Shown here: one piece after another, positions 26,791 to 37,307 of the stretch
How positions within the stretch are numbered: position 1 is the stretch's first letter
Layout: each line of letters begins with the position of its first letter
From: Gammaproteobacteria bacterium
Lineage (GTDB): Bacteria; Pseudomonadota; Gammaproteobacteria; Pseudomonadales; Pseudohongiellaceae
DNA: 38,378 nucleotides
NCBI GenBank assembly: GCA_030832825.1
Contig: JAURIJ010000027.1
Coordinates: 1 to 38,378 of the forward strand
Direction: 5' to 3'
Position numbers and translations under genes: made by a program
The notes under the pieces: generated by a model
Database searches by the model: none
Seen by the model: the letters and a program-made list of their open reading frames with translations, nothing else
What the model was told of the DNA's origin: nothing

Positions 26791-27372
26791 ATGAGCGAAA
26801 TCGAATATTCCCGCAGGGCATTGCTACGCCATTCGCTGCTCGCCATACGCAATTCCATGATCGTGCTCAGCCTTCCCGCAATCCTGGACAGTGCGGCATT
26901 CGCCAGTGAAGCCACGCAGCAGGGCAGAAACTTCACGACATTGAACACGGAGGAAGCGCAGGAACTTGCAGCAATCGCTGCGCGCATCATTCCCACCGAC
27001 GAGACACCCGGCGCCAATGAAGCCGGCGTGATCCTTTTCATCGACAATGTGCTTGGCAGCAGTCGCAGCGAAGTCTTGCGCCCCGTTCGTGAAGGCCTGG
27101 CTTCTATGCAGGATGCCGTGAGCAGAAGCCATGGGGGACGCAAATTCAGGGAGCTGGAGCCGCAGGCTCAGGACGCAGCCCTGCACGACATCGAAGACAC
27201 CCCGTTCTTTGGCAAGATGCGCTACATCACCATCGCAGAAATGTTCTCACTGCCCGACTATGGCGGCAACCGGGACCACGCGGATTGGAAACTGATCGGT
27301 TTTGAAAATCGGCATGTGTGGGAACCTCCATTCGGTTTCTATGACGCAGACTACATGGCTCGGGGGGAATGA
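26791..27372 (+). CDS. Gluconate 2-dehydrogenase subunit 3-like protein (small subunit of a GMC dehydrogenase)
   Basis: Proteins of this family are the small subunit, often needed for export, of membrane-bound FAD dehydrogenases acting on sugars or alcohols. The 193-residue protein has a twin-arginine-like N-terminus (YSRRALLRHSLLAI) and a hydrophobic stretch to about residue 38. The family core follows: FTTLNTEEAQELAAIAARIIPTDETPGANEAGV, VLGS, FRELEPQAQD and the C-terminal FSLPDYGGNRDHADWKLIGFENRHVWEPPFG. The large subunit follows at once (ATGA overlap or 2-bp gap), so they form one unit. The large subunit normally travels with this protein to the periplasm. Its partner is interrupted here. 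Confidence 0.88.
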   Translation: MSEIEYSRRALLRHSLLAIRNSMIVLSLPAILDSAAFASEATQQGRNFTTLNTEEAQELAAIAARIIPTDETPGANEAGVILFIDNVLGSSRSEVLRPVREGLASMQDAVSRSHGGRKFRELEPQAQDAALHDIEDTPFFGKMRYITIAEMFSLPDYGGNRDHADWKLIGFENRHVWEPPFGFYDADYMARGE

Positions 27373-27374
27373 TC

Positions 27375-29162
<1,788 letters not shown>

Positions 29163-29188
29163 ACGTGTGCGTCAGTGGACAGGGAAAA

Positions 29189-29264
29189 TGGGGTGACCGA
29201 TGGGGCTCGAACCCACGACAACCGGAGTCACAGTCCGGGGCTCTACCAACTGAGCTACGATCAC
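29189..29264 (-). tRNA. tRNA-His (anticodon GTG)
   Basis: Acceptor GTGATCG pairs with CGGTCAC (one U-G). A G at 29265 would be the extra G-1, opposite discriminator C73, the mark of tRNA-His. Anticodon loop CTGTGAC gives GTG. T arm GTGGG-TTCGAGC-CCCAT. The CCA is encoded at 29189-29191. Confidence 0.97.
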
Positions 29265-29323
29265 CATTGAACTCTTCGCGACATTGCGTGTGGGCGCAAT
29301 GCGTTTGTCTTGTCTGCAAGGAG

Positions 29324-29400
29324 TGGTCGGGGTAGAGAGATTTGAACTCCCGACATCCTGCTCCCAAAGCAGGCGCGCTACCAGACTGCGCTATACCCCG
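29324..29400 (-). tRNA. tRNA-Pro (anticodon TGG)
   Basis: Acceptor CGGGGTA pairs perfectly with TACCCCG, discriminator A, and an encoded CCA (29324-29326). Anticodon loop TTTGGGA gives TGG. T arm GGGAG-TTCAAAT-CTCTC. The first tRNA of the array, about 27 bases after the promoter. Confidence 0.97.
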
Positions 29401-29427
29401 ATGTCCTGCAGCGTTTGCAGGGTCGGC

Positions 29428-29456
29428 ATGATACTCACGGCCTTGAGGCCAGTCAA
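29428..29456 (-). promoter_or_regulatory. Strong sigma-70 promoter of the tRNA array
   Basis: TTGACT (29451-29456) and TATCAT (29428-29433) with an exact 17-bp spacer on the minus strand, 28 bases before tRNA-Pro. The bases after the -10 are GC-rich (GCCGACCC), the discriminator type that makes stable-RNA promoters sensitive to the stringent response. It lies 66 bases or more after the cysS stop. Confidence 0.75.
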
Positions 29457-29521
29457 TCTCCCGTCACAGGAAAAACCGCCGGATTCCGCCGCGCACAGGA
29501 TGGCCGTGCCCACCGCAATCC

Positions 29522-30919
29522 TCAGCGTTCTATGCGCCAGTGACTGCCGTCGGAATTGTCTTCCACCACCACTTTCATCGCCGCGAGCTTGTCGCGAATC
29601 TCATCGGCAAGCGCCCAGTTCCTGTCGGCACGGGCCTGCTTGCGCTGCGCGATCAGACCATCGATCAGCGCTGCATCGACGCTGTCACCGCCCTGACTCT
29701 GCAAGAAGGCATCGGGCGAATCCTGCAGGATGCCAAGCACGCGCCCGAGCCGAACCAGCACGCCGGCCAGCTGCAAGGCTTTCTCCGGGTCTGCGTCACG
29801 ATGACGATTGATGTCACGTGCCAGATCGAACATGACCCCCAGGGCCACAGGCGTGTTGAAGTCGTCATCCATCGCCTGACAGAACGCCTTCTCGAAACTG
29901 CTGTTCACCAATTCGCGCGCCTTGCGCACATCCAGACCGCGAAGCGCGGTGTACAAGCGCTCGAGTGCCGCGGTTGCCTGCTGCAGGCTTTGCTCGGAAT
30001 AATTGATCGGACTGCGATACTGACTGGAGATCAGCAGATAGCGCAGCACTTCCGGCTTGTGTTGCTGCAACACATCGCGCACGGTGAAGAAATTGTTCAG
30101 CGACTTCGACATCTTCTCGTTGTCGACACGCACCGCACCATTGTGCATCCACACTTTCGCGAACTGCTTGCCGGTGACGGCCTCAGACTGGGCAATCTCG
30201 TTCTCGTGATGCGGGAACATCAAATCAGAGCCACCCCCATGAATGTCGAAGGAATCTCCCAGGCAACAGGTCGACATAGCCGAGCACTCGATGTGCCAGC
30301 CCGGTCGCCCGTAACCCCAGGGCGAATCCCAGCCCACCTCGTCGTCTCCAGCCGCCTTCCAGAGAGCGAAATCGCGCGGATCGCGCTTGAGTTCGCCAAT
30401 CTCGATGCGAGCGCCCGCGAGCAATTCCTCGGGATTCTTGTTGGACAGGCGACCATAAGGCGCGAACTGGTTCACGGCGTAGTACACATCGCCATTGGCG
30501 GCACGATAGGCATACTCACCTTCGATCAAGCGCTGAATGAGGGCAATGATCTGCTCGATGTGCGCTGTCGCGCGCGGCTCCTTGTCAGGCCGCTGCACAA
30601 ACAATGCCTCTTCGTCCTCACGCATGGCGGCGATGAAACGCTCGGTGAGATCGGAGAACAGCTCACCATTCTCGCGTGCGCGACACAGGATCTTGTCGTC
30701 GATGTCCGTGATGTTGCGGATGTACGTCACCTGATAGCCGCGATGACGCAGATAACGCACCACCACATCGAAGGCGACGAACATGCGGGCATGGCCAACG
30801 TGGCAGTAATCGTAGGTGGTGACGCCGCAGACATACATCTTCACCTTGCCGCTTTCGAGCGGCACGAAGTCTTGCTTGGTTCTGGTCAGCGTGTTGTAGA
30901 TCTGCAGCAATTTTTTCAC
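29522..30919 (-). CDS. cysS: Cysteinyl-tRNA synthetase
   Basis: CysS charges tRNA-Cys. The 465-residue class I synthetase has the zinc-ligand Cys31 (MYVCGVTTYDY), the HIGH-type motif HVGHARM (residues 40-43), and RNITDIDDKI. The second zinc region is WHIECSAM, followed by DIHGGGSDLMFPHHENEIAQ and the KMSKS loop EKMSKSLNNFF. The start is a GTG at 30919 directly abutting the glnS stop (TGAGTG), so translation is probably coupled. No ATG is available before the conserved IYNTLTR. It precedes the tRNA array in the same direction. Confidence 0.97.
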   Translation of the reverse strand: MKKLLQIYNTLTRTKQDFVPLESGKVKMYVCGVTTYDYCHVGHARMFVAFDVVVRYLRHRGYQVTYIRNITDIDDKILCRARENGELFSDLTERFIAAMREDEEALFVQRPDKEPRATAHIEQIIALIQRLIEGEYAYRAANGDVYYAVNQFAPYGRLSNKNPEELLAGARIEIGELKRDPRDFALWKAAGDDEVGWDSPWGYGRPGWHIECSAMSTCCLGDSFDIHGGGSDLMFPHHENEIAQSEAVTGKQFAKVWMHNGAVRVDNEKMSKSLNNFFTVRDVLQQHKPEVLRYLLISSQYRSPINYSEQSLQQATAALERLYTALRGLDVRKARELVNSSFEKAFCQAMDDDFNTPVALGVMFDLARDINRHRDADPEKALQLAGVLVRLGRVLGILQDSPDAFLQSQGGDSVDAALIDGLIAQRKQARADRNWALADEIRDKLAAMKVVVEDNSDGSHWRIER

Positions 30920-32677
30920 TCAACTGGAAATTTTGGCCCAGGAATCCCGCAGCGTGACGGTGCGATTGAACACCAGACGCTCCGCCGATGAATCATGACG
31001 ATCCACGCAGAAATAGCCTTCGCGCTCGAACTGGAAACTCGCCTCAGGCGCGGCACTGCGCAGGCTCGGTTCGGCCTTGCAGCCAGACAGCACCTGCAGG
31101 GAATCGGGATTCAGGCACTGCTTGTAATCGCCGATGCTCTTGTCGTCAGGGTTTTCCTTGTTGAACAGGCGATCGTAAATCCGCACTTCGACATCCAGTG
31201 CCTCACGCGCAGGCACCCAATGGATGACACCCGCAACCTTGCGGCCCTGGGGATTGACACCAAGCGTGGCCGCGTCATAACTGCAGATCAGTTCGACGAC
31301 CTGACCACTGGCATCCTTGCGGACCTCGTCACAGCGGATCACATAGGCACCGCGCAGACGCACTTCCGCACCCGGGCTCAAGCGCTTGTACTGTGGTGGA
31401 GGCACTTCCTCGAAGTCACTGGCATCAATGTAGAGCTCGCGCTCGAAGGGCAATTCACGCATCCCCATGGCCGTTTCCTTGGGGTGACACGGAAGCTGCA
31501 AGGTCTCCGACTGCTGCGCGGGGTAATTGCTCAGGGTCACCTTGAGGGGGCGCAGCACGCACATCGCGCGCGGCGCGTTGCGGTCGAGATCCTCGCGGAT
31601 GCAGTGTTCCAGCATACCGACATCTACCACGCTCTCGCTGCGGCTGATGCCGACCCGCTCGCAGAAATTGCGAATGGAGGCAGGCGTGTAACCGCGTCGT
31701 CGCAGTCCCGACAGCGTGGGCATGCGCGGATCATCCCAGCCCTTCACACAGCCTTGGGTGACCAGCTCCTTCAGCTTGCGCTTGCTCATCACCGTGTAGT
31801 TGATGTTGAGACGGGCGAACTCGATCTGGCGCGGCAGCACGTAGGCCTCCGGCGTGGTCAGACGATCTCCCGCGGCATGCAGGCTGGCCTTGTCCAGGGT
31901 CTGCAGGATCCAGTCATACAGGGGGCGGTGATCCTCGAACTCGAGCGTGCACAGCGAATGCGTGATGCACTCAATGGCATCCGAGATGCAGTGGGCATAG
32001 TCGTACATCGGATAAATGGGCCACGTGGACCCAGTCTGATGATGTTCGACATGACGAATGCGATAGATGACAGGATCGCGCATGTTGATATTGGGCGAGG
32101 CCATGTCGATCTTCGCGCGCAGGCTGTGCGCCCCGTCGGGGAACTCGCCTGCCCGCATGCGGGTGAACAGGTCCAAGTTCTCCTCGACACTGCGGGTGCG
32201 ATAGGGACTCTCGCGACCCGGCGCTGTGAGCGTGCCGCGGTACTCCCGCGCCTGTTCGGGGGTCAGACTGCAGACATAGGCCTTGCCAGCACGAATCAGC
32301 TGCAGAGCGAATTCGTGGAGCGCGTCGAAATACGACGAGGCGTAGCGGATATCCCCACTCCAGCTGAATCCCAGCCATTGAATGTCGGCCTTGATGGAAT
32401 CGATGAATTCCTGACTCTCCTTCTCTGGATTGGTGTCATCGAAACGCAGATTGCAGCGCCCGTTGTAATTCCGTGCCGTGCCGAAATTCAGGCAGATGGA
32501 CTTGGCGTGACCGATATGGAGAAAGCCGTTGGGTTCCGGAGGAAAGCGTGTCTGCACGCGTCCTGCATGCTTGCCGCTCTGCAGGTCTTGCTCAATAATG
32601 TGGCGGATGAAGTGCGAAGTCACCGGTGCCGCCGCACTCGCGGAGCCCGCATTTTCAGCGTTGTCTGAAGCATTCAT
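30920..32677 (-). CDS. glnS: Glutaminyl-tRNA synthetase
   Basis: GlnS charges tRNA-Gln directly. The 585-residue protein has [18 protein letters not shown] with the HIGH motif, [10 protein letters not shown], the Gln-specific [17 protein letters not shown], and the MSK-type loop [12 protein letters not shown]. The C-terminal anticodon-binding barrels ([23 protein letters not shown]) follow. I chose the ATG at 32677 (MNASDNAEN); upstream in-frame sequence overlaps the promoter. It shares a transcript with cysS and diverges from ppiB. Confidence 0.97.
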   Translation of the reverse strand: MNASDNAENAGSASAAAPVTSHFIRHIIEQDLQSGKHAGRVQTRFPPEPNGFLHIGHAKSICLNFGTARNYNGRCNLRFDDTNPEKESQEFIDSIKADIQWLGFSWSGDIRYASSYFDALHEFALQLIRAGKAYVCSLTPEQAREYRGTLTAPGRESPYRTRSVEENLDLFTRMRAGEFPDGAHSLRAKIDMASPNINMRDPVIYRIRHVEHHQTGSTWPIYPMYDYAHCISDAIECITHSLCTLEFEDHRPLYDWILQTLDKASLHAAGDRLTTPEAYVLPRQIEFARLNINYTVMSKRKLKELVTQGCVKGWDDPRMPTLSGLRRRGYTPASIRNFCERVGISRSESVVDVGMLEHCIREDLDRNAPRAMCVLRPLKVTLSNYPAQQSETLQLPCHPKETAMGMRELPFERELYIDASDFEEVPPPQYKRLSPGAEVRLRGAYVIRCDEVRKDASGQVVELICSYDAATLGVNPQGRKVAGVIHWVPAREALDVEVRIYDRLFNKENPDDKSIGDYKQCLNPDSLQVLSGCKAEPSLRSAAPEASFQFEREGYFCVDRHDSSAERLVFNRTVTLRDSWAKISS

Positions 32678-32715
32678 GTCGTGGTTTCTGCTTTCTCGGA
32701 AGTGGCAAAGCACGT

Positions 32716-32744
32716 ATTATAGCCGCTCAATGTCTTTCTCATAA
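32716..32744 (-). promoter_or_regulatory. Candidate sigma-70 promoter of glnS-cysS
   Basis: A perfect TATAAT (32716-32721, minus strand) with TTATGA (32739-32744) 17 bp upstream, giving a leader of about 30 bases to the glnS ATG. The -35 is weak. A short hairpin (AAGAGG at 32743-32748, CCTCTT at 32755-32760) lies just beyond, on the ppiB side. Confidence 0.55.
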
Positions 32745-32781
32745 GAGGCGAAAACCTCTTTAAAACTCAAGGTTGTCCGCA

Positions 32782-33312
32782 ATGATTGTCTTCAAAACGA
32801 ATTATGGTGACATCACCATCGAGCTTGATTTCAACAAGGCCCCGGTGTCCTCCACGAATTTCCTGGAGTATGCCCGCAGCGGTTTCTACGACAACACCAT
32901 CTTTCATCGCGTCATCGACAATTTCATGATCCAGGGCGGCGGCTTCACCTCCGGTCTGGTGCTGAAACCCAATGGCAAGCCCATCGTGAATGAAGCCGAC
33001 AACGGCTTGCCCAATGCGATCGGCACCCTGGCCATGGCTCGCACGTCCGATCCACATTCCGCGACGTCGCAGTTCTTCATCAATGTCAGCGACAACACCT
33101 TCCTCAATCACAAGAACAAGACAACCCAGGGCTGGGGCTATGCCGTGTTCGGCAAGGTCACTGCAGGAATGGATGTGGTGAACAAGATCAAGCAGTGCCG
33201 AACCACCTCCCGTGGTGGGCACCAGGATGTACCGGTGGATGAGATCATCATCACGGCCACTGTGGTGAACGCCCCCGCAGGCACCGAGGCGGCAGCGACC
33301 AGCAAAGACTGA
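32782..33312 (+). CDS. ppiB: Peptidyl-prolyl cis-trans isomerase, cyclophilin type
   Basis: PpiB speeds proline isomerisation during folding. The 176-residue protein shows the cyclophilin core: [20 protein letters not shown] (catalytic FHRV with Arg), [22 protein letters not shown], and [16 protein letters not shown]. No signal peptide, so it is cytoplasmic. The ATG at 32782 has AAGG nine bases upstream; a TTG at 32773 is less likely. It has a C-terminal Ala/Thr-rich tail. It is followed by lpxH after 2 bp, a conserved pair. Confidence 0.96.
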   Translation: MIVFKTNYGDITIELDFNKAPVSSTNFLEYARSGFYDNTIFHRVIDNFMIQGGGFTSGLVLKPNGKPIVNEADNGLPNAIGTLAMARTSDPHSATSQFFINVSDNTFLNHKNKTTQGWGYAVFGKVTAGMDVVNKIKQCRTTSRGGHQDVPVDEIIITATVVNAPAGTEAAATSKD

Positions 33313-33314
33313 CG

Positions 33315-34073
33315 ATGCCCAGCGCCGGAAAGACACTGTTCACGTCCGACATCCACCTGGATTCCGAGAATTCCGTCATCACCCGCTCCTTTGTGGACTT
33401 CCTGGCCAACCGGGCCAGGGGGGCCGAAGCGCTATACGTGCTCGGTGATCTCTTCGAAGCCTGGGTCGGGGATGACGACGGCAGTGCCTTGAACGCCCGG
33501 GTGGCGCAGGCCTTTGCCGCGCTGGCGGATTCCGGCACCTCCCTGTTTTTCATGCATGGCAATCGTGACTTCCTGATCGGTCGCGACTACGCCGAGCGCT
33601 GTCACGCCACCCTGCTCGAAGAGCCCACCTTGATCGATTGCCATGGTCAGCGCATGGCGCTGATTCATGGCGACAGCCTGTGCACGCGCGACGTCGACTA
33701 CATGAAGTTTCGCAAGATGGTGCGCACCGAGCGCTGGCAGCGGGAATTTCTCGAACGCTCGCTGGTGGAGCGACACATGATCGCGCAGCAGGCGCGCATG
33801 CAGAGCAAGGAACAGGGCAAGGTCAAGTCTTACGAGATCATGGACGTGACCCCGCAGGAAGTGGTGAACCTGCTGCAGACACTGCAGGTCAACTGCCTCA
33901 TCCACGGGCACACACACCGCCCGTCCATCCACACTCTGCGCCTGCAGTCACCCATCAACGGCCGACTCGACGCCCAGCGCATCGTGCTGGGCAGCTGGGA
34001 CACCAAGGGCTGGGTGCTGGAACTTGGCGCCGACGGCTTCGACCTGAAGCACTTCCCCCATCTGCCAGCCTGA
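33315..34073 (+). CDS. lpxH: UDP-2,3-diacylglucosamine diphosphatase LpxH
   Basis: LpxH cleaves UDP-2,3-diacylglucosamine to lipid X in lipid A synthesis, at the inner-membrane surface. The 252-residue calcineurin-like phosphoesterase has the metal motifs FTSDIHLD, LGDLFEAWVGDD, MHGNRDFLIG, ALIHGDSLCTRD and LIHGHTHRP. The FRKMVRTERWQREFL stretch fits the LpxH lid. The ATG at 33315 lies 2 bp after ppiB. It ends 8 bp from the convergent DUF1289 gene. Confidence 0.96.
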   Translation: MPSAGKTLFTSDIHLDSENSVITRSFVDFLANRARGAEALYVLGDLFEAWVGDDDGSALNARVAQAFAALADSGTSLFFMHGNRDFLIGRDYAERCHATLLEEPTLIDCHGQRMALIHGDSLCTRDVDYMKFRKMVRTERWQREFLERSLVERHMIAQQARMQSKEQGKVKSYEIMDVTPQEVVNLLQTLQVNCLIHGHTHRPSIHTLRLQSPINGRLDAQRIVLGSWDTKGWVLELGADGFDLKHFPHLPA

Positions 34074-34081
34074 ACGCGCCC

Positions 34082-34543
34082 TCACGCCAGACTGTCGACG
34101 TGCCTGTAATAGCGCTCGAAGTGCGCCTCGCACAGCACCAGCAACTCCTCGTTAACGACACTGGCCAGCTGCGCGAGCGAGATGCCCTGCCCTGAAGCCA
34201 GCAGCGAGAATCCACAGGCCGCAGGATCGATGTCAGCAAGCGACGCCTTCTGCAGCAGACTGTGCAGCCAGCAATACGGGGAGAGCGCTGGATTGAGGGG
34301 AATCTTGCGCGCATTCAACGCGCTTTCCAGCGCTTCGCGCGACTGGATGTGGAAGCGATTCTTCAGGATCTGCACGGTCAGCGTCTCGATGCGGCGCAGC
34401 ACCGCTTCCTTTTCTGCCTCGCTGTAGCCGTTCCAACGAATGACCTCGAAGGCATAGCGTTTGCAGCCCCGGCAGATGGCGTCACCAATGGACGTCGTGG
34501 AGCAGATGCCGATGCAGGGCGTGCGTGTGGGGCTGGTCTTCAA
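34082..34543 (-). CDS. DUF1289 family small Cys-rich protein
   Basis: The function is unknown; the family is sometimes described as a predicted Fe-S protein (YdhL-like). The 153-residue protein has the DUF1289 block at its N-terminus, SPTRTPCIGICSTTSIGDAICRGCKRY, with four Cys in a C-x3-C…C-x2-C arrangement, and WNGYSEAEKEAVL. A longer C-terminal helical half follows that is not part of the domain and contains two further Cys. The start is a TTG at 34543 with GGGA about seven bases upstream; no ATG lies before the Cys block. Divergent from acnB. Confidence 0.8.
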   Translation of the reverse strand: MKTSPTRTPCIGICSTTSIGDAICRGCKRYAFEVIRWNGYSEAEKEAVLRRIETLTVQILKNRFHIQSREALESALNARKIPLNPALSPYCWLHSLLQKASLADIDPAACGFSLLASGQGISLAQLASVVNEELLVLCEAHFERYYRHVDSLA

Positions 34544-34623
34544 CTGGAGTTCCCGTGCCGATTGGCCTAAACTTGGAGCCCGATTTTACCAGCTAACCGA
34601 AGCTCATCGACAAGGGGAATATT

Positions 34624-37221
34624 GTGTTAGAAGCGTACCGTAAACATGTCGCCGAACGTGCCGCACAGGGCATCGTGCCGAAACCGCTGGATGCCGAACA
34701 GGTTGCCGCACTCGTCGAATTGTTGAAGGCCCCTCCTGCGGGAGAAGAGGCGTACATCCTTGATCTGATCTCCTATCGCGTTCCTGCCGGTGTCGATGAA
34801 GCGGCCTACGTCAAGGCGGGTTTCCTGACCGCGATTGCCGAAGGCAGTGCCACGTCCCCCATCATCGACAGAAGGCTCGCCGTGCGACTGCTCGGGACCA
34901 TGCTCGGTGGCTACAACATCGTGACGCTGGTGAAGCTGCTCGACGACGCCGAACTCGGCGCGCTGGCCGCGAAGGAGCTCTCGCACACCCTGCTGATGTT
35001 CGATGCCTTCCACGACGTGGAGGAGAAGGCCAAGGCCGGCAACCCGCACGCCAAGGTGCTGCTGCAGTCCTGGGCCGATGCCGAATGGTTCCTCAACAAG
35101 CCGGAATTGCCGAAGGTGCTGACGGTCACCGTCTTCAAGGTGCCGGGTGAAACCAATACCGACGATCTCTCGCCGGCGCAGGACGCCTGGTCCCGTCCCG
35201 ACATTCCCCTGCACGCCCTGGCCATGTACAAGATGCCGCGCGAAGGCGTGACCAATGCCGCCGCGCAGATCGAGGAGCTGAAGAAGAAGGGCTTCCCCGT
35301 CGCGATGGTGGGCGATGTGATGGGCACCGGTTCCTCCCGCAAGTCGGCCACCAATTCCGTGCTCTGGTACATCGGCGATGACATCCCCCACATCCCGAAC
35401 AAGCGCGACGGTGGCGTGTGCATCGGCGGCAAGATCGCGCCAATCTTCTTCAACACCATGGAAGACGCCGGCGCCTTCCCGCTGGAGTGCCCGGTGGACA
35501 ACATGAACACCGGCGACGTGATCGACATCCACTCCTACGAAGGCCGCATCACGTGTCACGGCACCGACGACGTCGTCTCCACGTTCACGCTGAAGACCGA
35601 AGTGCTGCTGGACGAAGTGCGCGCCGGCGGCCGCATTCCGCTGATCATCGGCCGCGGCCTCACAGAAAAGGCCCGCACAGCCCTGGGTCTGGAGCCATCA
35701 CGCGTCTTCCGCCTGCCCTTCAACCCCGTCGATTCCAGCAAGGGCTACACCCTGGCCCAGAAGATGGTCGGCAAAGCCTGCGGCGTGAAGGGCGTGCGTC
35801 CGGGCAGCTACTGCGAACCGAAGATGACCACCGTCGGCTCCCAGGACACCACCGGCCCGATGACCCGCGACGAGCTGAAGGATCTGGCCTGTCTGGGCTT
35901 CTCCGCCGACCTGGTCATGCAGTCCTTCTGTCACACGGCCGCCTATCCGAAGCCCGTGGACATCGAAACCCAGCACACGCTGCCTGACTTCATCCAGACG
36001 CGTGGCGGCGTGGCCCTGCGCCCGGGCGACGGCATCATCCACTCCTGGCTGAACCGCATGCTGCTGCCCGACACCGTGGGCACCGGTGGCGACTCGCACA
36101 CCCGCTTCCCCATCGGCATCTCCTTCCCGGCCGGCTCCGGTCTGGTGGCCTTCGCCGCCGCCACGGGCGTGATTCCGCTGGACATGCCCGAATCCGTGCT
36201 CGTGCGCTTCAAGGGCGAGATGCAGCCCGGCATCACCTTGCGTGATCTGGTGAACGCGATCCCCTACGCCGCGCTGCAGTCCGGCGACCTGACGGTGGAA
36301 AAGAAAGGCAAGAAGAACATCTTCTCCGGCCGCATCCTGGAAATCGAAGGGCTGCCGAACCTGAAGGTGGAACAGGCCTTCGAACTGTCCGACGCCTCGG
36401 CCGAGCGCTCCGCCGGCGGCTGCACGATTCGTCTGAACAAGGAACCGATCATCGAGTACTTCAACTCCAACATCACCCTGCTGCGCTGGATGATCAGCGA
36501 GGGCTATGGCGATGCCCGCACGCTGGAGCGTCGCGCCCGCGCCATGGAAGAGTGGCTGAAGGACCCGCAACTGCTGGAGCCGGACCCGGACGCCGAGTAT
36601 TACAAGATCATCGAAATCGACCTGAACGAGATCAAGGAACCGCTGCTGGCCTGCCCGAACGACCCGGACGACATCAAGCCGCTGTCCGCCGTGCAGGGCA
36701 CGAAGATCGACGAGGTATTCATCGGATCCTGCATGACCAACATCGGCCATTTCCGCGCCGCCAGCGTGGTGCTGAAGCAGGTCAAGGGTGTGCTGCCCAC
36801 GCGTCTGTGGATCGCACCGCCAACGAAGATGGACCAGCATCAGCTGGTGGAAGAAGGCGTCTACAGCGTGTTCGGCGTGTCCGGTGCGCGCACCGAGATG
36901 CCGGGCTGTTCACTGTGCATGGGCAACCAGGCGCGGGTGGCGCCCAATTCCACCGTGGTGTCCACGTCCACCCGCAACTTCCCCAACCGTCTGGGCGAGG
37001 GCGCGGACGTGTTCCTGGCATCGTCTGAACTGGCCGCTGTCAGCTCGGCCCTGGGCCGCATCCCGACCATGGAGGAGTATCTGGCCTACATGAAGAATGT
37101 AGACACCCTGTCCGGCTCGATCTACCGCTATCTGAACTTCAACGAGATCAAGTCCTACATGGATGCCGCCGAGCGTGCCAAGAGCATTCCGCTGGTGAAC
37201 ATCCGCGAAGTGGCGGCCTGA
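34624..37221 (+). CDS. acnB: Aconitate hydratase B
   Basis: AcnB isomerises citrate to isocitrate in the TCA cycle; in some bacteria it is also a 2-methylisocitrate dehydratase and an RNA-binding protein when the cluster is lost. It has 865 residues, the family length. It starts [21 protein letters not shown] (HEAT-like domain). The swivel domain carries [18 protein letters not shown]. The 4Fe-4S ligands are Cys703 ([12 protein letters not shown]), Cys762 and Cys765 ([12 protein letters not shown]). The start is a GTG at 34624 with GGGG six bases upstream, matching the conserved N-terminus. The upstream 80-bp gap shows no clear promoter. Confidence 0.98.
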   Translation: MLEAYRKHVAERAAQGIVPKPLDAEQVAALVELLKAPPAGEEAYILDLISYRVPAGVDEAAYVKAGFLTAIAEGSATSPIIDRRLAVRLLGTMLGGYNIVTLVKLLDDAELGALAAKELSHTLLMFDAFHDVEEKAKAGNPHAKVLLQSWADAEWFLNKPELPKVLTVTVFKVPGETNTDDLSPAQDAWSRPDIPLHALAMYKMPREGVTNAAAQIEELKKKGFPVAMVGDVMGTGSSRKSATNSVLWYIGDDIPHIPNKRDGGVCIGGKIAPIFFNTMEDAGAFPLECPVDNMNTGDVIDIHSYEGRITCHGTDDVVSTFTLKTEVLLDEVRAGGRIPLIIGRGLTEKARTALGLEPSRVFRLPFNPVDSSKGYTLAQKMVGKACGVKGVRPGSYCEPKMTTVGSQDTTGPMTRDELKDLACLGFSADLVMQSFCHTAAYPKPVDIETQHTLPDFIQTRGGVALRPGDGIIHSWLNRMLLPDTVGTGGDSHTRFPIGISFPAGSGLVAFAAATGVIPLDMPESVLVRFKGEMQPGITLRDLVNAIPYAALQSGDLTVEKKGKKNIFSGRILEIEGLPNLKVEQAFELSDASAERSAGGCTIRLNKEPIIEYFNSNITLLRWMISEGYGDARTLERRARAMEEWLKDPQLLEPDPDAEYYKIIEIDLNEIKEPLLACPNDPDDIKPLSAVQGTKIDEVFIGSCMTNIGHFRAASVVLKQVKGVLPTRLWIAPPTKMDQHQLVEEGVYSVFGVSGARTEMPGCSLCMGNQARVAPNSTVVSTSTRNFPNRLGEGADVFLASSELAAVSSALGRIPTMEEYLAYMKNVDTLSGSIYRYLNFNEIKSYMDAAERAKSIPLVNIREVAA

Positions 37222-37242
37222 TCGTCACTGAGAAGGTCAAAG

Positions 37243-37282
37243 GGGGTCAGAGACACCGGCGCACGCCAGTGACTCTGACCCC
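37243..37282. repeat. REP-like palindrome after acnB
   Basis: GGGGTCAGAG (37243-37252) pairs perfectly with CTCTGACCCC (37273-37282), and the inner bases CACCGGCG/CGCCAGTG extend the stem with one mismatch. No T-run follows on either strand. The GGGGTCAGA end resembles repetitive extragenic palindromes mobilised by REP-associated tyrosine transposases. It lies between the convergent acnB and efflux genes. A bidirectional terminator or attenuator role is also possible. Confidence 0.6.
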
Positions 37283-37307
37283 GTTCGCATTCTGCTCCCC
37301 CGCATGT

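Noticed and set aside
29470-29500. Terminator after cysS (a run of five T on the minus strand)
   Set aside because: The bases before the T-run form only a 3-bp stem, too weak to call.
30995-32668. Plus-strand open frame of 557 codons
   Set aside because: Antisense to glnS; glnS carries all synthetase motifs.
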